Positions 1-8,875 are shown, counted from the first letter of the stretch. The stretch: DNA of 64,000 bases from an uncultured Lachnospiraceae bacterium (GCA_910589075.1 CAJUSK010000008.1:72441-136440), one strand, 5' to 3'. The notes: a model not told the origin generated them from the sequence alone. Made by a program: numbers and translations.

Positions 1-80
1 TCTGCGCAGAGGATGCGGAGGGGAACCTTGCTCTTGTCACGCCGGAAAAAGATATGCCGGCCGGCGCTGAAATCTGTTGA
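1..80 (+). CDS. metG: C-terminal end of a probable methionyl-tRNA synthetase (partial)
   Basis: The third frame is open from the window edge to TGA at 78-80 and reads AEDAEGNLALVTPEKDMPAG followed by AEIC. This resembles the last beta-strands of the C-terminal tRNA-binding (OB-fold) domain of bacterial MetRS, where a phrase such as LSLVTPEKDLP-G is common just before the stop. Only about 25 codons are visible, so the call rests on a short motif. A stand-alone tRNA-binding protein of the same fold (CsaA/Trbp111) would look the same here. Confidence 0.5.
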   Translation, partial: CAEDAEGNLALVTPEKDMPAGAEIC

Positions 81-103
81 CAAACACAGTAATGGGGCAA
101 AAG

Positions 104-134
104 TTACATGATTTTTTTTGGTTTATCGTATACT
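104..134 (+). promoter_or_regulatory. Possible promoter of the 2-hydroxyacid dehydrogenase gene
   Basis: A TATACT -10 box lies at 129-134, preceded by a weak TTACAT -35 box at 104-109 with a 19-bp spacer. The predicted start falls about 28 bases before the ATG at 168, which has GAGGGTATCTT just upstream. A perfect TTGACA at 77-82 is too far from this -10 box to pair with it. The -35 match is poor and the call is tentative. Confidence 0.35.
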
Positions 135-167
135 ATTCAGAAATAAGCAAAGAAAAGAGGGTATCTT

Positions 168-1157
168 ATGAAAATCATGTTTTACAATACCAAACCATAT
201 GACCGTTACTGGTTTGAACCCATGGCAAAGGACTATGGATTTGAAGTTCATTTTGTAGAGATGCAGTGTGACGAGGAGACACTGTTTCTGGCCAAAGGGT
301 ATGACGCAATCTGTATTTTTGTCAATGATTATGTGGATGCGGCCATGACAGAGCTGTTATATGAGATGGGAGTGAAAGCCATCCTCCTCAGATGCGCCGG
401 ATATAACAATGTGGACATCAAAGCGGCAGAAGGAAAAATTCATATATTGCGTGTGCCCAATTATTCTCCGGAAGCGGTGGCAGAGTTCTCCATGGCGCTG
501 CTTCTGACCGTAAACCGGTTTACCCATCGGGCATATGCCAGGACCAGAGATTATAATATGAATATCAATGGTTTCATGGGAACCGATCTGTTTAAAAAGA
601 CTGCCGGTGTGGTAGGCACGGGAAAAATCGGGCAGGCCATGATTCGTATTCTGAAAGGGTTTCAGATGAAGATTGTGGCATATGATCCCTATCCCAATCC
701 GGCGTTGGATGTCACATATGTTTCTCTGGAAGAACTGATGAAACAGTCGGATATTATCAGTCTGCACTGCCCCTTGACAGACGATACCAGACATCTGGTG
801 AACCAGAAAACAATCGGACTGATGAAAAAGGGAGTATATCTGGTGAATACATCCAGAGGTGCCCTGATTGATACGGAGGCGCTGATCGACGGGCTGCTGG
901 AGAAGAAGTTTGCCGGAGTGGGACTTGATGTATATGAGGAGGAAGAGGGCGTTTTCTATGAGGACCGTTCCAATGAGATTATAAAGGATGAAAATCTTGT
1001 AAGACTCACTTCCTTCCCCAACGTGCTCATTACATCTCATATGGGATTTTTTACGAAAGAGGCTACAAGAGCGATTGCACAGATAACACTGGAAAACGCC
1101 TATGCGCTGGAGATGGGAAATCCTCTGGTCAATGAGGTATTGCCGGATAGAGACTGA
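168..1157 (+). CDS. D-lactate dehydrogenase-type 2-hydroxyacid dehydrogenase
   Basis: A 329-residue NAD-dependent D-isomer-specific 2-hydroxyacid dehydrogenase of the LdhA/VanH type, expected to interconvert pyruvate and D-lactate in the cytoplasm. The Rossmann glycine motif VGTGKIG is at about 149-155. The catalytic residues follow the family order: Arg230 in NTSRGALID, Glu259 in the DVYEEEE stretch, and His291 in SHMGF. The length matches the family (about 330). The long DVYEEEE...FYEDRS region is typical of fermentative D-LDH rather than of phosphoglycerate dehydrogenase. It stands alone between the metG end and an acetyltransferase gene. Substrate specificity (lactate versus a related 2-hydroxyacid) cannot be fixed from sequence alone. 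Confidence 0.88.
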   Translation: MKIMFYNTKPYDRYWFEPMAKDYGFEVHFVEMQCDEETLFLAKGYDAICIFVNDYVDAAMTELLYEMGVKAILLRCAGYNNVDIKAAEGKIHILRVPNYSPEAVAEFSMALLLTVNRFTHRAYARTRDYNMNINGFMGTDLFKKTAGVVGTGKIGQAMIRILKGFQMKIVAYDPYPNPALDVTYVSLEELMKQSDIISLHCPLTDDTRHLVNQKTIGLMKKGVYLVNTSRGALIDTEALIDGLLEKKFAGVGLDVYEEEEGVFYEDRSNEIIKDENLVRLTSFPNVLITSHMGFFTKEATRAIAQITLENAYALEMGNPLVNEVLPDRD

Positions 1158-1244
1158 TCAGAAGTATCATACTCTGAACCTGACACTTGTATTTGTGAGC
1201 AAAATTCGATATGATGTTATAAAAGGGCGGCTAGAGGTGATACG

Positions 1245-1724
1245 ATGGAAAAGGGGAATACTCCCTGGCAGGTCAGACCCGCATACCGGGAGGAATGGCA
1301 GGATGCCATGGCACTGGCATGGAAAACGTTTCTGAAATATGAAGCGGAGGATTATACTGCGGAAGGCATCAGAAGTTTTCAGGAATTTATTACCGACAAT
1401 ATGCTCTACCGTATGTTCCTGCTCGGCAGCTATGAAATGATCGTGGCAAAAGAGGGGGAACGTATGGTGGGGATGATTACCGTGCGCAACGGCGGCCATG
1501 TTTCGCTTCTGTTCGTGGATGAGAAATATCACAGAAAAGGTGTGGGAAAATCTTTGATACAGTATTTGTGCAATTATCTTCTGACAGAAGCAGGAATATC
1601 AAGGATTACGGTAAATGCGTCTCCTTATGGTGTCGGATTTTATCACAAGCTGGGATTTCGGGATACCGGGCTGGAGACTGAGCAGAGCGGCATTCGTTAT
1701 ACACCGATGGAATTTGTTTTATAA
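1245..1724 (+). CDS. GNAT-family N-acetyltransferase
   Basis: 159 residues of the GCN5-related acetyltransferase fold. The acetyl-CoA-binding loop RKGVGKSLIQYL (Q/R-x-x-G-x-G/A signature) lies at about 97-108, after the beta-4 strand VSLLFVDEKY. The C-terminal segment ending in FYHKLGFRDTG is typical of the family. The start at 1245 is supported by AGAGGTGATACG before the ATG. It probably acetylates a small molecule or a protein amine, but the substrate cannot be deduced. It lies 42 bp upstream of the HD-GYP gene on the same strand and may be co-transcribed with it. Confidence 0.85.
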   Translation: MEKGNTPWQVRPAYREEWQDAMALAWKTFLKYEAEDYTAEGIRSFQEFITDNMLYRMFLLGSYEMIVAKEGERMVGMITVRNGGHVSLLFVDEKYHRKGVGKSLIQYLCNYLLTEAGISRITVNASPYGVGFYHKLGFRDTGLETEQSGIRYTPMEFVL

Positions 1725-1766
1725 TATTAAGTACAATAGAGAGAATCGGAAAGAGGGGGAAATGCC

Positions 1767-3032
1767 GTGCGGGCAATGGATTATATTAGCAGCACTGATA
1801 TATGTTATCTGACTTGCGATACACTGAGTCTGATCGACGAAAGGCCGATCGCTCATGGTATGCGTGTGGCATATATGATGATGAAGATGCTGGAATGCAA
1901 AGGGGGTTATGATGAATATGAAATCGCTGAATTTGTATTTCTTTCTATGATACATGATATAGGTGTATACAGGACAAACAAAATAACCGATGAACTGGGG
2001 TATGATACCGGCGCCAGCGGAACGCCCCATGCTGTTTATGGCGCGTTGTTTTTAAAGCAGGTTTCGCCGTTCGGTGCAAGGTCTGATATACTGATGTACC
2101 ATCATCTGCCCTATTCTAAAGTAAGCAGGATCAATTATGGATACAGCAAAATTGCCATGTATCTGTATCTTCTGGAAGAAGCAGATGCTCTGTATCGCAA
2201 ACATGGCGCGGAACTGGATCCACGGGTACTTGAAGAAGGTTCTGGCAGCAGTTATCTTCCGGAAGCGGTTGTACTGCTCGTTCGATGCATCCGCCAGGAA
2301 AATATGCTGGCCCGTCTGGCAACCGGTGAGTATAAGCGTGAAATGCGGGCGTTTATGGAAAATATTCTGTTTACCAATGAAGAAAAAGAAAATTATATCC
2401 GTTTCATTATGCATTGTTTCAGTTTTAAGGGAAGAATGCGTACACTGGAAGCGATTATGTGCAGCTGTATTGTGGATGAGATTGCACAGAATATGGAATT
2501 GAGCGGACGGGAAAAAGATAAGCTGTATTATGCATCCATGCTGCATGATATAGGCCTTCTCGCCATAGATCCGGAGATTATAAAAGGAACAAAAAAATTT
2601 ACGGAAGAAGAGAGAACGGTTTACAGGAAACATGTGGAAATTGGCAAAGAACTGTTGGGAAAATATTTTCTTGTGCAGGATATTGCCGATATTGCGGCAA
2701 CCCATCATGAATTGCTGGATGGAAGCGGTTATCCTGACGGGTTGAAAGAGAATCAGATCAGCGACAATCAGGCGATTTTACAGGTTGCAGATAATGTGAC
2801 GGCAGTATTGAATATGAAGCGTAAACTGAGCCGTACCGAGATTATCAGTATTCTTCAGGTGCAGGCGCAGAGAAAGCGTCTTCTCAAAAAAGCGGTCAGT
2901 GGTGTGACAGACAATTATGATACCATAGATAACAGGCTGCGCACCGAGACGCAGGAATATCTGGAAATGCATGTACGCATTAACAACAGATACAAGCGGC
3001 TTGTAGGCGGCAGTTCGGGGGATGAGGAATGA
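1767..3032 (+). CDS. HD-GYP-type phosphohydrolase with tandem HD domains
   Basis: 421 residues. The N-terminal half has an HD signature (His30, then HDIG at 63-66). The C-terminal half is a clear HD-GYP-like domain: HDIG at 260-263, HH at 313-314 in ATHHELLDGSGYPDG, and a later QVADNVTAV segment. HD-GYP proteins hydrolyse cyclic di-GMP or related nucleotides. The exact GYP triplet appears here as GYPDG in its usual place after the HHE motif. No receiver or membrane domain is present, so it is probably cytosolic. The start is GTG at 1767, with AGAGGGGGA six bases upstream; an ATG at 1776 is an alternative. Its stop overlaps the next gene by ATGA, indicating translational coupling. Confidence 0.82.
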   Translation: MRAMDYISSTDICYLTCDTLSLIDERPIAHGMRVAYMMMKMLECKGGYDEYEIAEFVFLSMIHDIGVYRTNKITDELGYDTGASGTPHAVYGALFLKQVSPFGARSDILMYHHLPYSKVSRINYGYSKIAMYLYLLEEADALYRKHGAELDPRVLEEGSGSSYLPEAVVLLVRCIRQENMLARLATGEYKREMRAFMENILFTNEEKENYIRFIMHCFSFKGRMRTLEAIMCSCIVDEIAQNMELSGREKDKLYYASMLHDIGLLAIDPEIIKGTKKFTEEERTVYRKHVEIGKELLGKYFLVQDIADIAATHHELLDGSGYPDGLKENQISDNQAILQVADNVTAVLNMKRKLSRTEIISILQVQAQRKRLLKKAVSGVTDNYDTIDNRLRTETQEYLEMHVRINNRYKRLVGGSSGDEE

Positions 3033-3682
3033 GAAGCATATTTAATCTGGACAGTCCCATAATGTCATTTTTGAGCAGAGTTGGGGATCTGGTCTGGCTG
3101 AACTTGCTGACACTGCTCTGTTGTATTCCGGTCGTGACAGCGGGAGCGGCATTTACAGCGCTGCATTATGTATCCATTAAGATGGTAAGAAATGAAGAGG
3201 GATACCTGACCAGGAATTATTTTAAATCTTTCCGGCAGAATTTCATCCAGGCCACACTGCTGTGGCTGTTGATGTTGTTTGTCTTTGTAGTAGCCTGGGC
3301 GGATTTTTACTTTATTTCCATGATGGACAGCGGCGTGGCATCGGTTATGCGGATTGGTGTCTGTGCAATCTTCTTTTTCTACTTGTGCGGCGGGATTTAC
3401 TGGTTTCCGCTTCTGGCCAGATTTGATAATGATATGAAACATACCATTAAGAATGCCTGTTTGCTGGGGATTATCCATTTTCCCAAGACACTGTGTATTC
3501 TGATTATCTATGCGGCGGCGATCGTCTTGTATTATCTCTTCCTTTTCAGGATTATGCCGTTTGTGTTCCTGGCGGGGATTTCCGCGCCGGTTTATCTGTC
3601 CTCCTGCCTGTTTTCAGGCATATTTAAGAAACTTGAGCCACAGGAAGAATCCTCTTCGGAGGAAATTGGTCAATCTGTATAG
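3029..3682 (+). CDS. YesL-type (DUF624) membrane protein
   Basis: 217 residues with about five hydrophobic segments. The N-terminus (RVGDLVWLNLLTLLCCIPVV followed by TAGAAFTALHYVSIKMV) matches the DUF624/YesL family. Members are often encoded near sugar transporters and two-component systems of Firmicutes, but no biochemical function is established. It overlaps the HD-GYP gene by four bases. The C-terminus is acidic and cytosolic. A role alongside carbohydrate uptake is inferred from family context only. Confidence 0.8.
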   Translation: MRSIFNLDSPIMSFLSRVGDLVWLNLLTLLCCIPVVTAGAAFTALHYVSIKMVRNEEGYLTRNYFKSFRQNFIQATLLWLLMLFVFVVAWADFYFISMMDSGVASVMRIGVCAIFFFYLCGGIYWFPLLARFDNDMKHTIKNACLLGIIHFPKTLCILIIYAAAIVLYYLFLFRIMPFVFLAGISAPVYLSSCLFSGIFKKLEPQEESSSEEIGQSV

Positions 3683-3898
3683 AATTTTATAAAAACTTTG
3701 TTAATTCGTGGTATGGCGCAAAAAGACAACACCTACTATACTAAGGGTAAGTCAGATGTGACCCTGATTTTTGCGGGTAGTGAATTACGGTGAGGCTTGC
3801 TGCGGGGTATTTGACTGTACTGCAACTTTTAGCATGCTTTATCTGGCGCATTGCCAGGCGCATGGCCATTATACTATGAAAAACAGGAGGATCAGAAA

Positions 3899-5005
3899 GT
3901 GGCAAGTTTATCATTAAAAAATATTTGCAAGAAATATCCCAACGGATATGAGGCAGTAAAAGATTTTAATCTTGAAATCGGGGATAAGGAATTTATCATT
4001 TTTGTAGGACCTTCCGGATGTGGTAAATCTACAACACTTCGTATGGTTGCAGGTCTGGAGGATATCTCTTCTGGCGAATTGAAGATTGATGGCAGACTGG
4101 TGAATGATGTGGAACCCAAGGACAGAGACATTGCAATGGTATTCCAGAACTATGCATTGTATCCGCATATGACCGTTTATGATAATATGGCTTTTGGTTT
4201 GAAACTGCGTAAAGTGCCGAAAGAAGAAATAGATAAAATGGTTAAGGAAGCAGCCAGAATTCTGGATCTGGAAAAACTTCTGGAACGTAAGCCCAAGGCT
4301 CTTTCCGGTGGACAGAGACAGCGTGTTGCCATGGGACGTGCGATTGTGCGTAACCCCAAAGTATTCCTGATGGATGAACCGCTTTCCAATCTGGATGCAA
4401 AACTGCGTGTACAGATGCGTACTGAGATTGCAAAACTGCACCAGAGACTGGGCGCTACCATTATCTATGTAACACATGACCAGACAGAGGCTATGACACT
4501 GGGAACCAGAATCGTTGTAATGAAAGACGGTATCGTTCAGCAGGTAGACAGCCCTCAGAATTTATATGAGAAACCGCAGAATCTGTTTGTTGCAGGATTT
4601 ATGGGTTCTCCTCAGATGAACTTTATCGGTGCGGAGATTGAAGTGAAAGGCAATAAAGCATATGCCAAGACTTCCGGCATGACCATCGAACTTCCGGCTG
4701 AAAAAGCAAAGAAGGTAATCGACGGAGGCTACAATGGAAAGGCCGTTACGCTGGGTATCCGTCCTGAGGATGTATATGATGCATCCATGGCACCGCAGTT
4801 AAAGAATGCGTTTGATGCTACGATTAATGTATACGAACTGCTGGGTGCAGAAGTATATCTGTATTTTGAACTGGGTGAATTCCCGATTACGGCAAGAGTA
4901 GATGCCCGTACATCTGCAAGAAGCGGAAGCAAAGTAAGATTTGCCCTTGATGTGGATAAGATGCACGTATTTGATAAGGAAACCGAAAAGGTAATCACCA
5001 ATTAA
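3899..5005 (+). CDS. msmX: MsmX/UgpC-type sugar ABC transporter ATP-binding protein
   Basis: A 368-residue ATPase of the CUT1 carbohydrate ABC family. Counting from the GTG start, Walker A GPSGCGKST is at 37-45, the signature LSGGQ at 135-139 and Walker B VFLMDEP at 155-161. The switch His lies in YVTHDQTEAM, and a C-terminal TOBE/MalK-like regulatory domain (about 240-368) follows. I chose the GTG at 3899 because AGGAGG sits eight bases upstream and the protein then starts VASLSLKNICKKYP as in MsmX homologues. An open extension back to 3851 has no ribosome site. No permease lies beside it. MsmX-type ATPases are known to serve several sugar importers, and the ATPase-less importer at 13.3-16.7 kb is a likely client. 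Confidence 0.92.
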   Translation: MASLSLKNICKKYPNGYEAVKDFNLEIGDKEFIIFVGPSGCGKSTTLRMVAGLEDISSGELKIDGRLVNDVEPKDRDIAMVFQNYALYPHMTVYDNMAFGLKLRKVPKEEIDKMVKEAARILDLEKLLERKPKALSGGQRQRVAMGRAIVRNPKVFLMDEPLSNLDAKLRVQMRTEIAKLHQRLGATIIYVTHDQTEAMTLGTRIVVMKDGIVQQVDSPQNLYEKPQNLFVAGFMGSPQMNFIGAEIEVKGNKAYAKTSGMTIELPAEKAKKVIDGGYNGKAVTLGIRPEDVYDASMAPQLKNAFDATINVYELLGAEVYLYFELGEFPITARVDARTSARSGSKVRFALDVDKMHVFDKETEKVITN

Positions 5006-5013
5006 GGAGAGAT

Positions 5014-6102
5014 ATGTTATCTAACCAGACCATACAGGCAAGTATCGACGAATTGCGAAGTATTACCAGAATAGATTTGTGTGTAATGGATCAGCAGGGA
5101 ACTGTGGCAGCTTCCACGATGGAGGCAATGGATATACCGGCGGAACTGGTTCTGGAATTTGCGGAATCAGCCGCCGACAGCCAGGCTGTGAGCGGATTTT
5201 ATCTGTTTAAGGTTGTGGAAGCAGAAGAAGTGACATACATTGTTCTTGCCAGAGGCGGAGAAGACGCTTACATGGTTGGCAAGATTGCTGTAAGTCAGCT
5301 TCGCCAGCTTATGATCGCTTACAAAGCGAAGCTGGATAAGGACAATTTCCTGCAAAACCTGATACTGGATAATCTTTTGCTGGTGGATATTTATAACCGT
5401 GCAAGAAAACTGCACATTCCGGCAGAGGCAAAGCGGGCGGTACTGTTGATTGAGACAGTATCCGATGATGATGCAGAGATTATGGAACTGCTGAAAGGCC
5501 TGTTCTTTGCCTACAATGGAGATTATCTGACCGCAGTGGAAGAACGAAATGTGATTTTGATCAAAGCGCTGGGGGAAGAAGAAGGATATCCGGAACTGCG
5601 CAATATTGCGGAAATGATTGTCGATATGGTCAATTCAGAAGCCATGGTGAATGTAAAGGTATCCTATGGTACAATTATTCATGAATTGAAAGATGTATCC
5701 AAATCCTTTAAGGAAGCGAAACTGGCGTTGGATGTAGGAAGGATTTTCTATGCGGAAACAGACGTGATTGCTTATCACGCGCTGGGGATTGGCAGGCTGA
5801 TTTATCAGCTTCCGGAAAACCTTTGCCGGATTTTCATACGGGAGATTTTTGGAAGAGATGAAATTCCGGAGGAAATTGATGAAGAGATTTTAAATACGAT
5901 TCAAAAATTCTTCCAGAATAATCTGAATATATCGGAAACTTCCAGGCAGCTTTTTGTACACAGAAATACCCTGGTGTACCGTATCGAAAAAGTGCAGAAA
6001 ATAACCGGACTGGATATGAGAAGTTTTGAGGATGCTCTGACATTCAATATTGCACTGATGGTGGTTAATTATCTGAAACATCTGGAAACAAAAAATTCCT
6101 GA
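5014..6102 (+). CDS. CdaR/PucR-type transcriptional regulator
   Basis: 362 residues. The N-terminal region (about 1-130, beginning LSNQTIQASIDELRSITRID) resembles the sugar-diacid-recognition domain of CdaR-like proteins. The middle is a GGDEF-like regulatory segment. The C-terminal 60 residues form a PucR-type helix-turn-helix, with LNISETSRQLFVHRNTLVYR containing the recognition helix. It starts 8 bp after the ATPase gene with AAGGAGAGAT before the ATG, so the two are probably one transcript. The pairing with an MsmX-type ATPase suggests control of sugar-uptake capacity. The effector is unknown. Confidence 0.8.
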   Translation: MLSNQTIQASIDELRSITRIDLCVMDQQGTVAASTMEAMDIPAELVLEFAESAADSQAVSGFYLFKVVEAEEVTYIVLARGGEDAYMVGKIAVSQLRQLMIAYKAKLDKDNFLQNLILDNLLLVDIYNRARKLHIPAEAKRAVLLIETVSDDDAEIMELLKGLFFAYNGDYLTAVEERNVILIKALGEEEGYPELRNIAEMIVDMVNSEAMVNVKVSYGTIIHELKDVSKSFKEAKLALDVGRIFYAETDVIAYHALGIGRLIYQLPENLCRIFIREIFGRDEIPEEIDEEILNTIQKFFQNNLNISETSRQLFVHRNTLVYRIEKVQKITGLDMRSFEDALTFNIALMVVNYLKHLETKNS

Positions 6103-6130
6103 TGAATCTGTAAATTACAGGTCTATAAAG

Positions 6131-6187
6131 CCCTGTCCCTGAATATACTGGTTGTAAGTTAGATTTACGACTGGAGGGACAGGGTTG
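6131..6187 (+). promoter_or_regulatory. Ten-bp stem that encloses the ribosome site of the next gene
   Basis: CCCTGTCCCT at 6131-6140 is perfectly complementary to AGGGACAGGG at 6175-6184. The right arm overlaps the only ribosome-binding sequence (GGAGGGAC) of the following gene, and the TTG start codon at 6185-6187 touches the end of the stem. The stem is also followed by TTGTTTTATTTT, so it could act as the terminator of the msmX-cdaR unit, as a translational lock, or both. The 34-base loop argues for a weak or regulated structure. Confidence 0.55.
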
Positions 6188-7903
6188 TTTTATTTTAAGA
6201 AAATAATTTCATATTTTGATTATTATGAGTTTGGTGAAAAGAAAAAAAACTGTGGGCATGTAAGGGTTCTGGTCAAGGACCAGGAAGTGACAGTGGAGAT
6301 ACATATCAAGGGGCTGGGAACACAGGAAAGCCGTATGTGTGATATTCAGGTGACGGGGCAGAACCAAAACCGGCTGGGCAGGTTTGTTCTGGACAAAGGG
6401 ACAGGCTATTATAATGCATGTTTTCACAGAGGAAATATGGATGGCAGCGGCCTTTCTGCATTTGATATAACAGGACTGCATATTCAGATTGATGAAGAGC
6501 GCTATTGCGAAGCGAACTGGAACTGGGGAAAAGTACCTGAGACATATAAAAGTCCTTTTAAGGAAAAGCAAAGCCCGGAAAATCTGCGTGCCAAAGCAGA
6601 GGATGAACAAAAACCTCTTAACAGAGACAGGGACAACAGGGATGAAATTCCCAGAATTGGAAGCATGCAGAAGCTGCAGTCAGTGCAAAAAAAGATTCAG
6701 CCGGAATTCTTATATGTGCCCCAGGCGACCATACATTTCCCCAATGCTGTAAATGAGACAGAGCAGATGGAAACAGAGAAAAATGTGGAAGCGCACAGGA
6801 ATCATAACGTAGTACAATACACAAATGGTACACAATATGGGGAGGGGGCACTTTATGAAAATGAAGGGGAGAGTGTGGAAACCGTACAGAATGAAGGGAA
6901 GAAGGACTGTACAGGGGGAGGAAACAATAATAAAGAGATTGAATATGTCAGGGTAACAAATTATGAAAGAGAGACGAAACGCGCCGGTGTGACAGGGGCT
7001 GAGGAGGATACAGATACCGCGTATGCCGGGAATATAAAACATGAAACAGCAGCGGAACGAAAGGATTGTATGGTGGCTGTTGAAAAATCCCTTCCAGCAG
7101 ATGATATACAGCAGAGGGAGAAGCGGGAATACACTGAGTCATTGCGGCAGACGGAGAATGGGGAATACACGGAACCATCGTGGCAGACAGGGAAAGCGGA
7201 ATATACAAAGCCATTGCAGCAGACAGAGAAAGCAGAATATAGGGAACCATTACAGCAGACAGAGAAGGCGGAATATAGGGAGCCATTGCAGCAGACAGAA
7301 AAAGAGGAATGTTCCGAAAAAGCGGGAACTGAAAAAAAAGCGGATCGGCACACGGAGGAGCAGTCAAATGCCGTGTTTCGAGGCAGGCAGCAGAGAAAAA
7401 AGAATGTGGAAAATGAAGCTGTTCTTCATAAGTCTCAGATGGGGACCAAAGAAGAGGAAATAAAAGCCTGGTATCAGAATGAAACAGAAGAAATCCCATT
7501 ACAGAAAATGTTGTATGAGGATAAGTGGAAGCAACTTTGCTGTCAATATCCCATATGCCATCCTTTTGGAGAAAATGAGGATTATATTTCCATAGCTCCC
7601 AAAGATTTTGTTATTTTGAGAAAGGAATATCAGAATCTGGTAAGCAACAGTTTTCTGTTGCATAGTTTTTACAATTATCATCATGTCATACTGGGAAAAA
7701 CGGAAGATCGAAATGAGGAAATGTTTTATATCGGGGTGCCCGGCGCTTATCTGGAACGTGAGAAAAAAGTGGCGGTTATGTTCGGTTTTGAAGGATTTGC
7801 TTTATCGGAGAGAGGAAACCGGGCAAGAAGTATGGCAGGGAACCGAAATGGCAATATAGAGACAGGTGCTTTCGGGTATTATATGCGTAAAGTTGAAATT
7901 TAA
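6185..7903 (+). CDS. Large repeat-containing protein, DUF6128-like
   Basis: 572 residues with two conserved-looking ends and a low-complexity middle. The N-terminal 115 residues (FKKIISYFDYYEFGEKKKNC onward) form a compact beta-rich domain. The C-terminal 130 residues (from KWKQLCCQYPICHPFGENED) form a second domain. I recall this arrangement from Lachnospiraceae proteins annotated DUF6128, of unknown function. Residues 130-440 are hydrophilic and rich in Glu, Gln, Lys and Thr, and contain five tandem 12-residue repeats. No signal peptide or membrane segment is seen. The start is TTG at 6185 with GGAGGGACAGGG directly upstream; no ATG in frame fits better. The family name is from memory. Confidence 0.65.
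   Translation: MFYFKKIISYFDYYEFGEKKKNCGHVRVLVKDQEVTVEIHIKGLGTQESRMCDIQVTGQNQNRLGRFVLDKGTGYYNACFHRGNMDGSGLSAFDITGLHIQIDEERYCEANWNWGKVPETYKSPFKEKQSPENLRAKAEDEQKPLNRDRDNRDEIPRIGSMQKLQSVQKKIQPEFLYVPQATIHFPNAVNETEQMETEKNVEAHRNHNVVQYTNGTQYGEGALYENEGESVETVQNEGKKDCTGGGNNNKEIEYVRVTNYERETKRAGVTGAEEDTDTAYAGNIKHETAAERKDCMVAVEKSLPADDIQQREKREYTESLRQTENGEYTEPSWQTGKAEYTKPLQQTEKAEYREPLQQTEKAEYREPLQQTEKEECSEKAGTEKKADRHTEEQSNAVFRGRQQRKKNVENEAVLHKSQMGTKEEEIKAWYQNETEEIPLQKMLYEDKWKQLCCQYPICHPFGENEDYISIAPKDFVILRKEYQNLVSNSFLLHSFYNYHHVILGKTEDRNEEMFYIGVPGAYLEREKKVAVMFGFEGFALSERGNRARSMAGNRNGNIETGAFGYYMRKVEI
7127..7306 (+). repeat. Five tandem 36-bp repeats coding 12-residue units
   Basis: Five consecutive 36-base units each encode a peptide of the form EYxxPxQQTEKA. 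Copies 3 to 5 are the most alike (EYTKPLQQTEKA, EYREPLQQTEKA, EYREPLQQTEKE). Copies 1 and 2 have diverged (EYTESLRQTENG, EYTEPSWQTGKA). The repeats lie in the flexible middle of the DUF6128-like protein, and copy number may vary between strains. Confidence 0.9.
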
Positions 7904-7992
7904 AAGTGATGCAACCAGAGTTGTATCAGGGCGTATGAAATTCTGGCAGGGATGGACACGAAAGTAAAGCATATGTTTCAGGTACTGCTTGC

Positions 7993-8038
7993 AAAAAGAA
8001 CGCCAGTGGATCAGAGTTGGGCCATCGGCGTTCTTTTT
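7993..8038. terminator. Bidirectional intrinsic terminator between converging genes
   Basis: AAAAAGAACGCC at 7993-8004 is perfectly complementary to GGCGTTCTTTTT at 8027-8038. The A-rich left and T-rich right flanks give a 12-bp stem with a U-tract on either strand. It sits between the plus-strand gene ending at 7903 and the minus-strand acetyltransferase gene ending at 8050. Confidence 0.85.
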
Positions 8039-8049
8039 GTATAGGTATT

Positions 8050-8583
8050 TCAGGGCAGACGTTTTATGCAGGCGGCTTTTTCCTGCCCATAGACAGTTTT
8101 GTATACGCCAATATATTCGTCAAAAGTCAGAGATGTCTGATATGCCAGCAATTCCATGTCTGTGCCAAAGACGTTGGCATACAGGTTCAGTTCGGTCAGC
8201 TGGTTTTTCAGATAGAACCGTTTGCGTTTTATGCGCTGGGATTTGTTTGCCGATTCTGCCAGAGTGCTTTCAATTTCCAGAAAAAAGCGTTTCCCGTTAA
8301 AATGTGCGAAGAGTGCTTCCAGGGCCATTTTGCCATATCCTTTGCCTCGTTTTTCTCTGACGATGGCGAAATAATCCAGAAGAACAAGGTCTTCTGCCTT
8401 CATTGTAATAGCCAGTCCGCAGAAGTCACCATTTTCCTCCAGCGCGAAAATATCTGTCAGTCCCTGAGACTGCTTCTGGCAAATCAAAGAAAAGGGTTTT
8501 CTTTCACAGGCCGGGAAAGCTTCTGTATAAAGTGATTCTATTTTATGAATTCGTATGGCATCGGTTGCATTTGTCAGTTGCAT
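8050..8583 (-). CDS. GNAT-family N-acetyltransferase
   Basis: A 177-residue GNAT-fold protein. The acetyl-CoA loop EKRGKGYGKMALEALF is at about 83-98, preceded by the core strand LVLLDYFAIV. I start it at the second methionine (complement of 8581-8583) because AAGGAGTATTTC lies just before it. The open frame extends eight codons further upstream but without a ribosome site. It is transcribed against its neighbours and convergent with the DUF6128-like gene. Substrate unknown. Confidence 0.83.
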   Translation of the reverse strand: MQLTNATDAIRIHKIESLYTEAFPACERKPFSLICQKQSQGLTDIFALEENGDFCGLAITMKAEDLVLLDYFAIVREKRGKGYGKMALEALFAHFNGKRFFLEIESTLAESANKSQRIKRKRFYLKNQLTELNLYANVFGTDMELLAYQTSLTFDEYIGVYKTVYGQEKAACIKRLP

Positions 8584-8771
8584 GAAATACTCCTTTTCAG
8601 GTGTCATGGAGATGGATCACAGGAACAAATTTGCTGAACTATGCAAATAAAGTCTGTCCGGTTTATATTCAGTATATCGGGGATTTTTTGGAAGTCAATA
8701 CAGTTTTGACGATTTATAAAAACACAGGCGTATGAAATGCCGTCAGATTTGTCCCTTTTCCCTACATTGGC

Positions 8772-8800
8772 TTGAAACGGTGGAGGGAAAAATGTAAAAT
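8772..8800 (+). promoter_or_regulatory. Promoter of tadA
   Basis: TTGAAA at 8772-8777 and TAAAAT at 8795-8800 are separated by 17 bp, a good housekeeping-sigma match. The predicted start is about 70 bases before the tadA ATG. Confidence 0.6.
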
Positions 8801-8875
8801 ACTGTATTATGAAGCCATATTTCAACAGAGAAAAAAGCAAACACAGCAATCCGGCTGTGAAGGAGAGTACAATGT

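Noticed and set aside
3851..3898. Sixteen-codon N-terminal extension of the MsmX-type protein
   Set aside because: No ribosome site before it, while AGGAGG precedes the GTG at 3899 and the family N-terminus begins there.
4177..4461. Minus-strand frame inside the ATPase gene
   Set aside because: Ser/Arg-rich shadow of a strongly conserved ABC ATPase. No start signals.
8017..8535. Plus-strand 172-codon frame opposite the acetyltransferase
   Set aside because: It is the antisense shadow of a clear GNAT gene whose motifs and ribosome site are on the minus strand.
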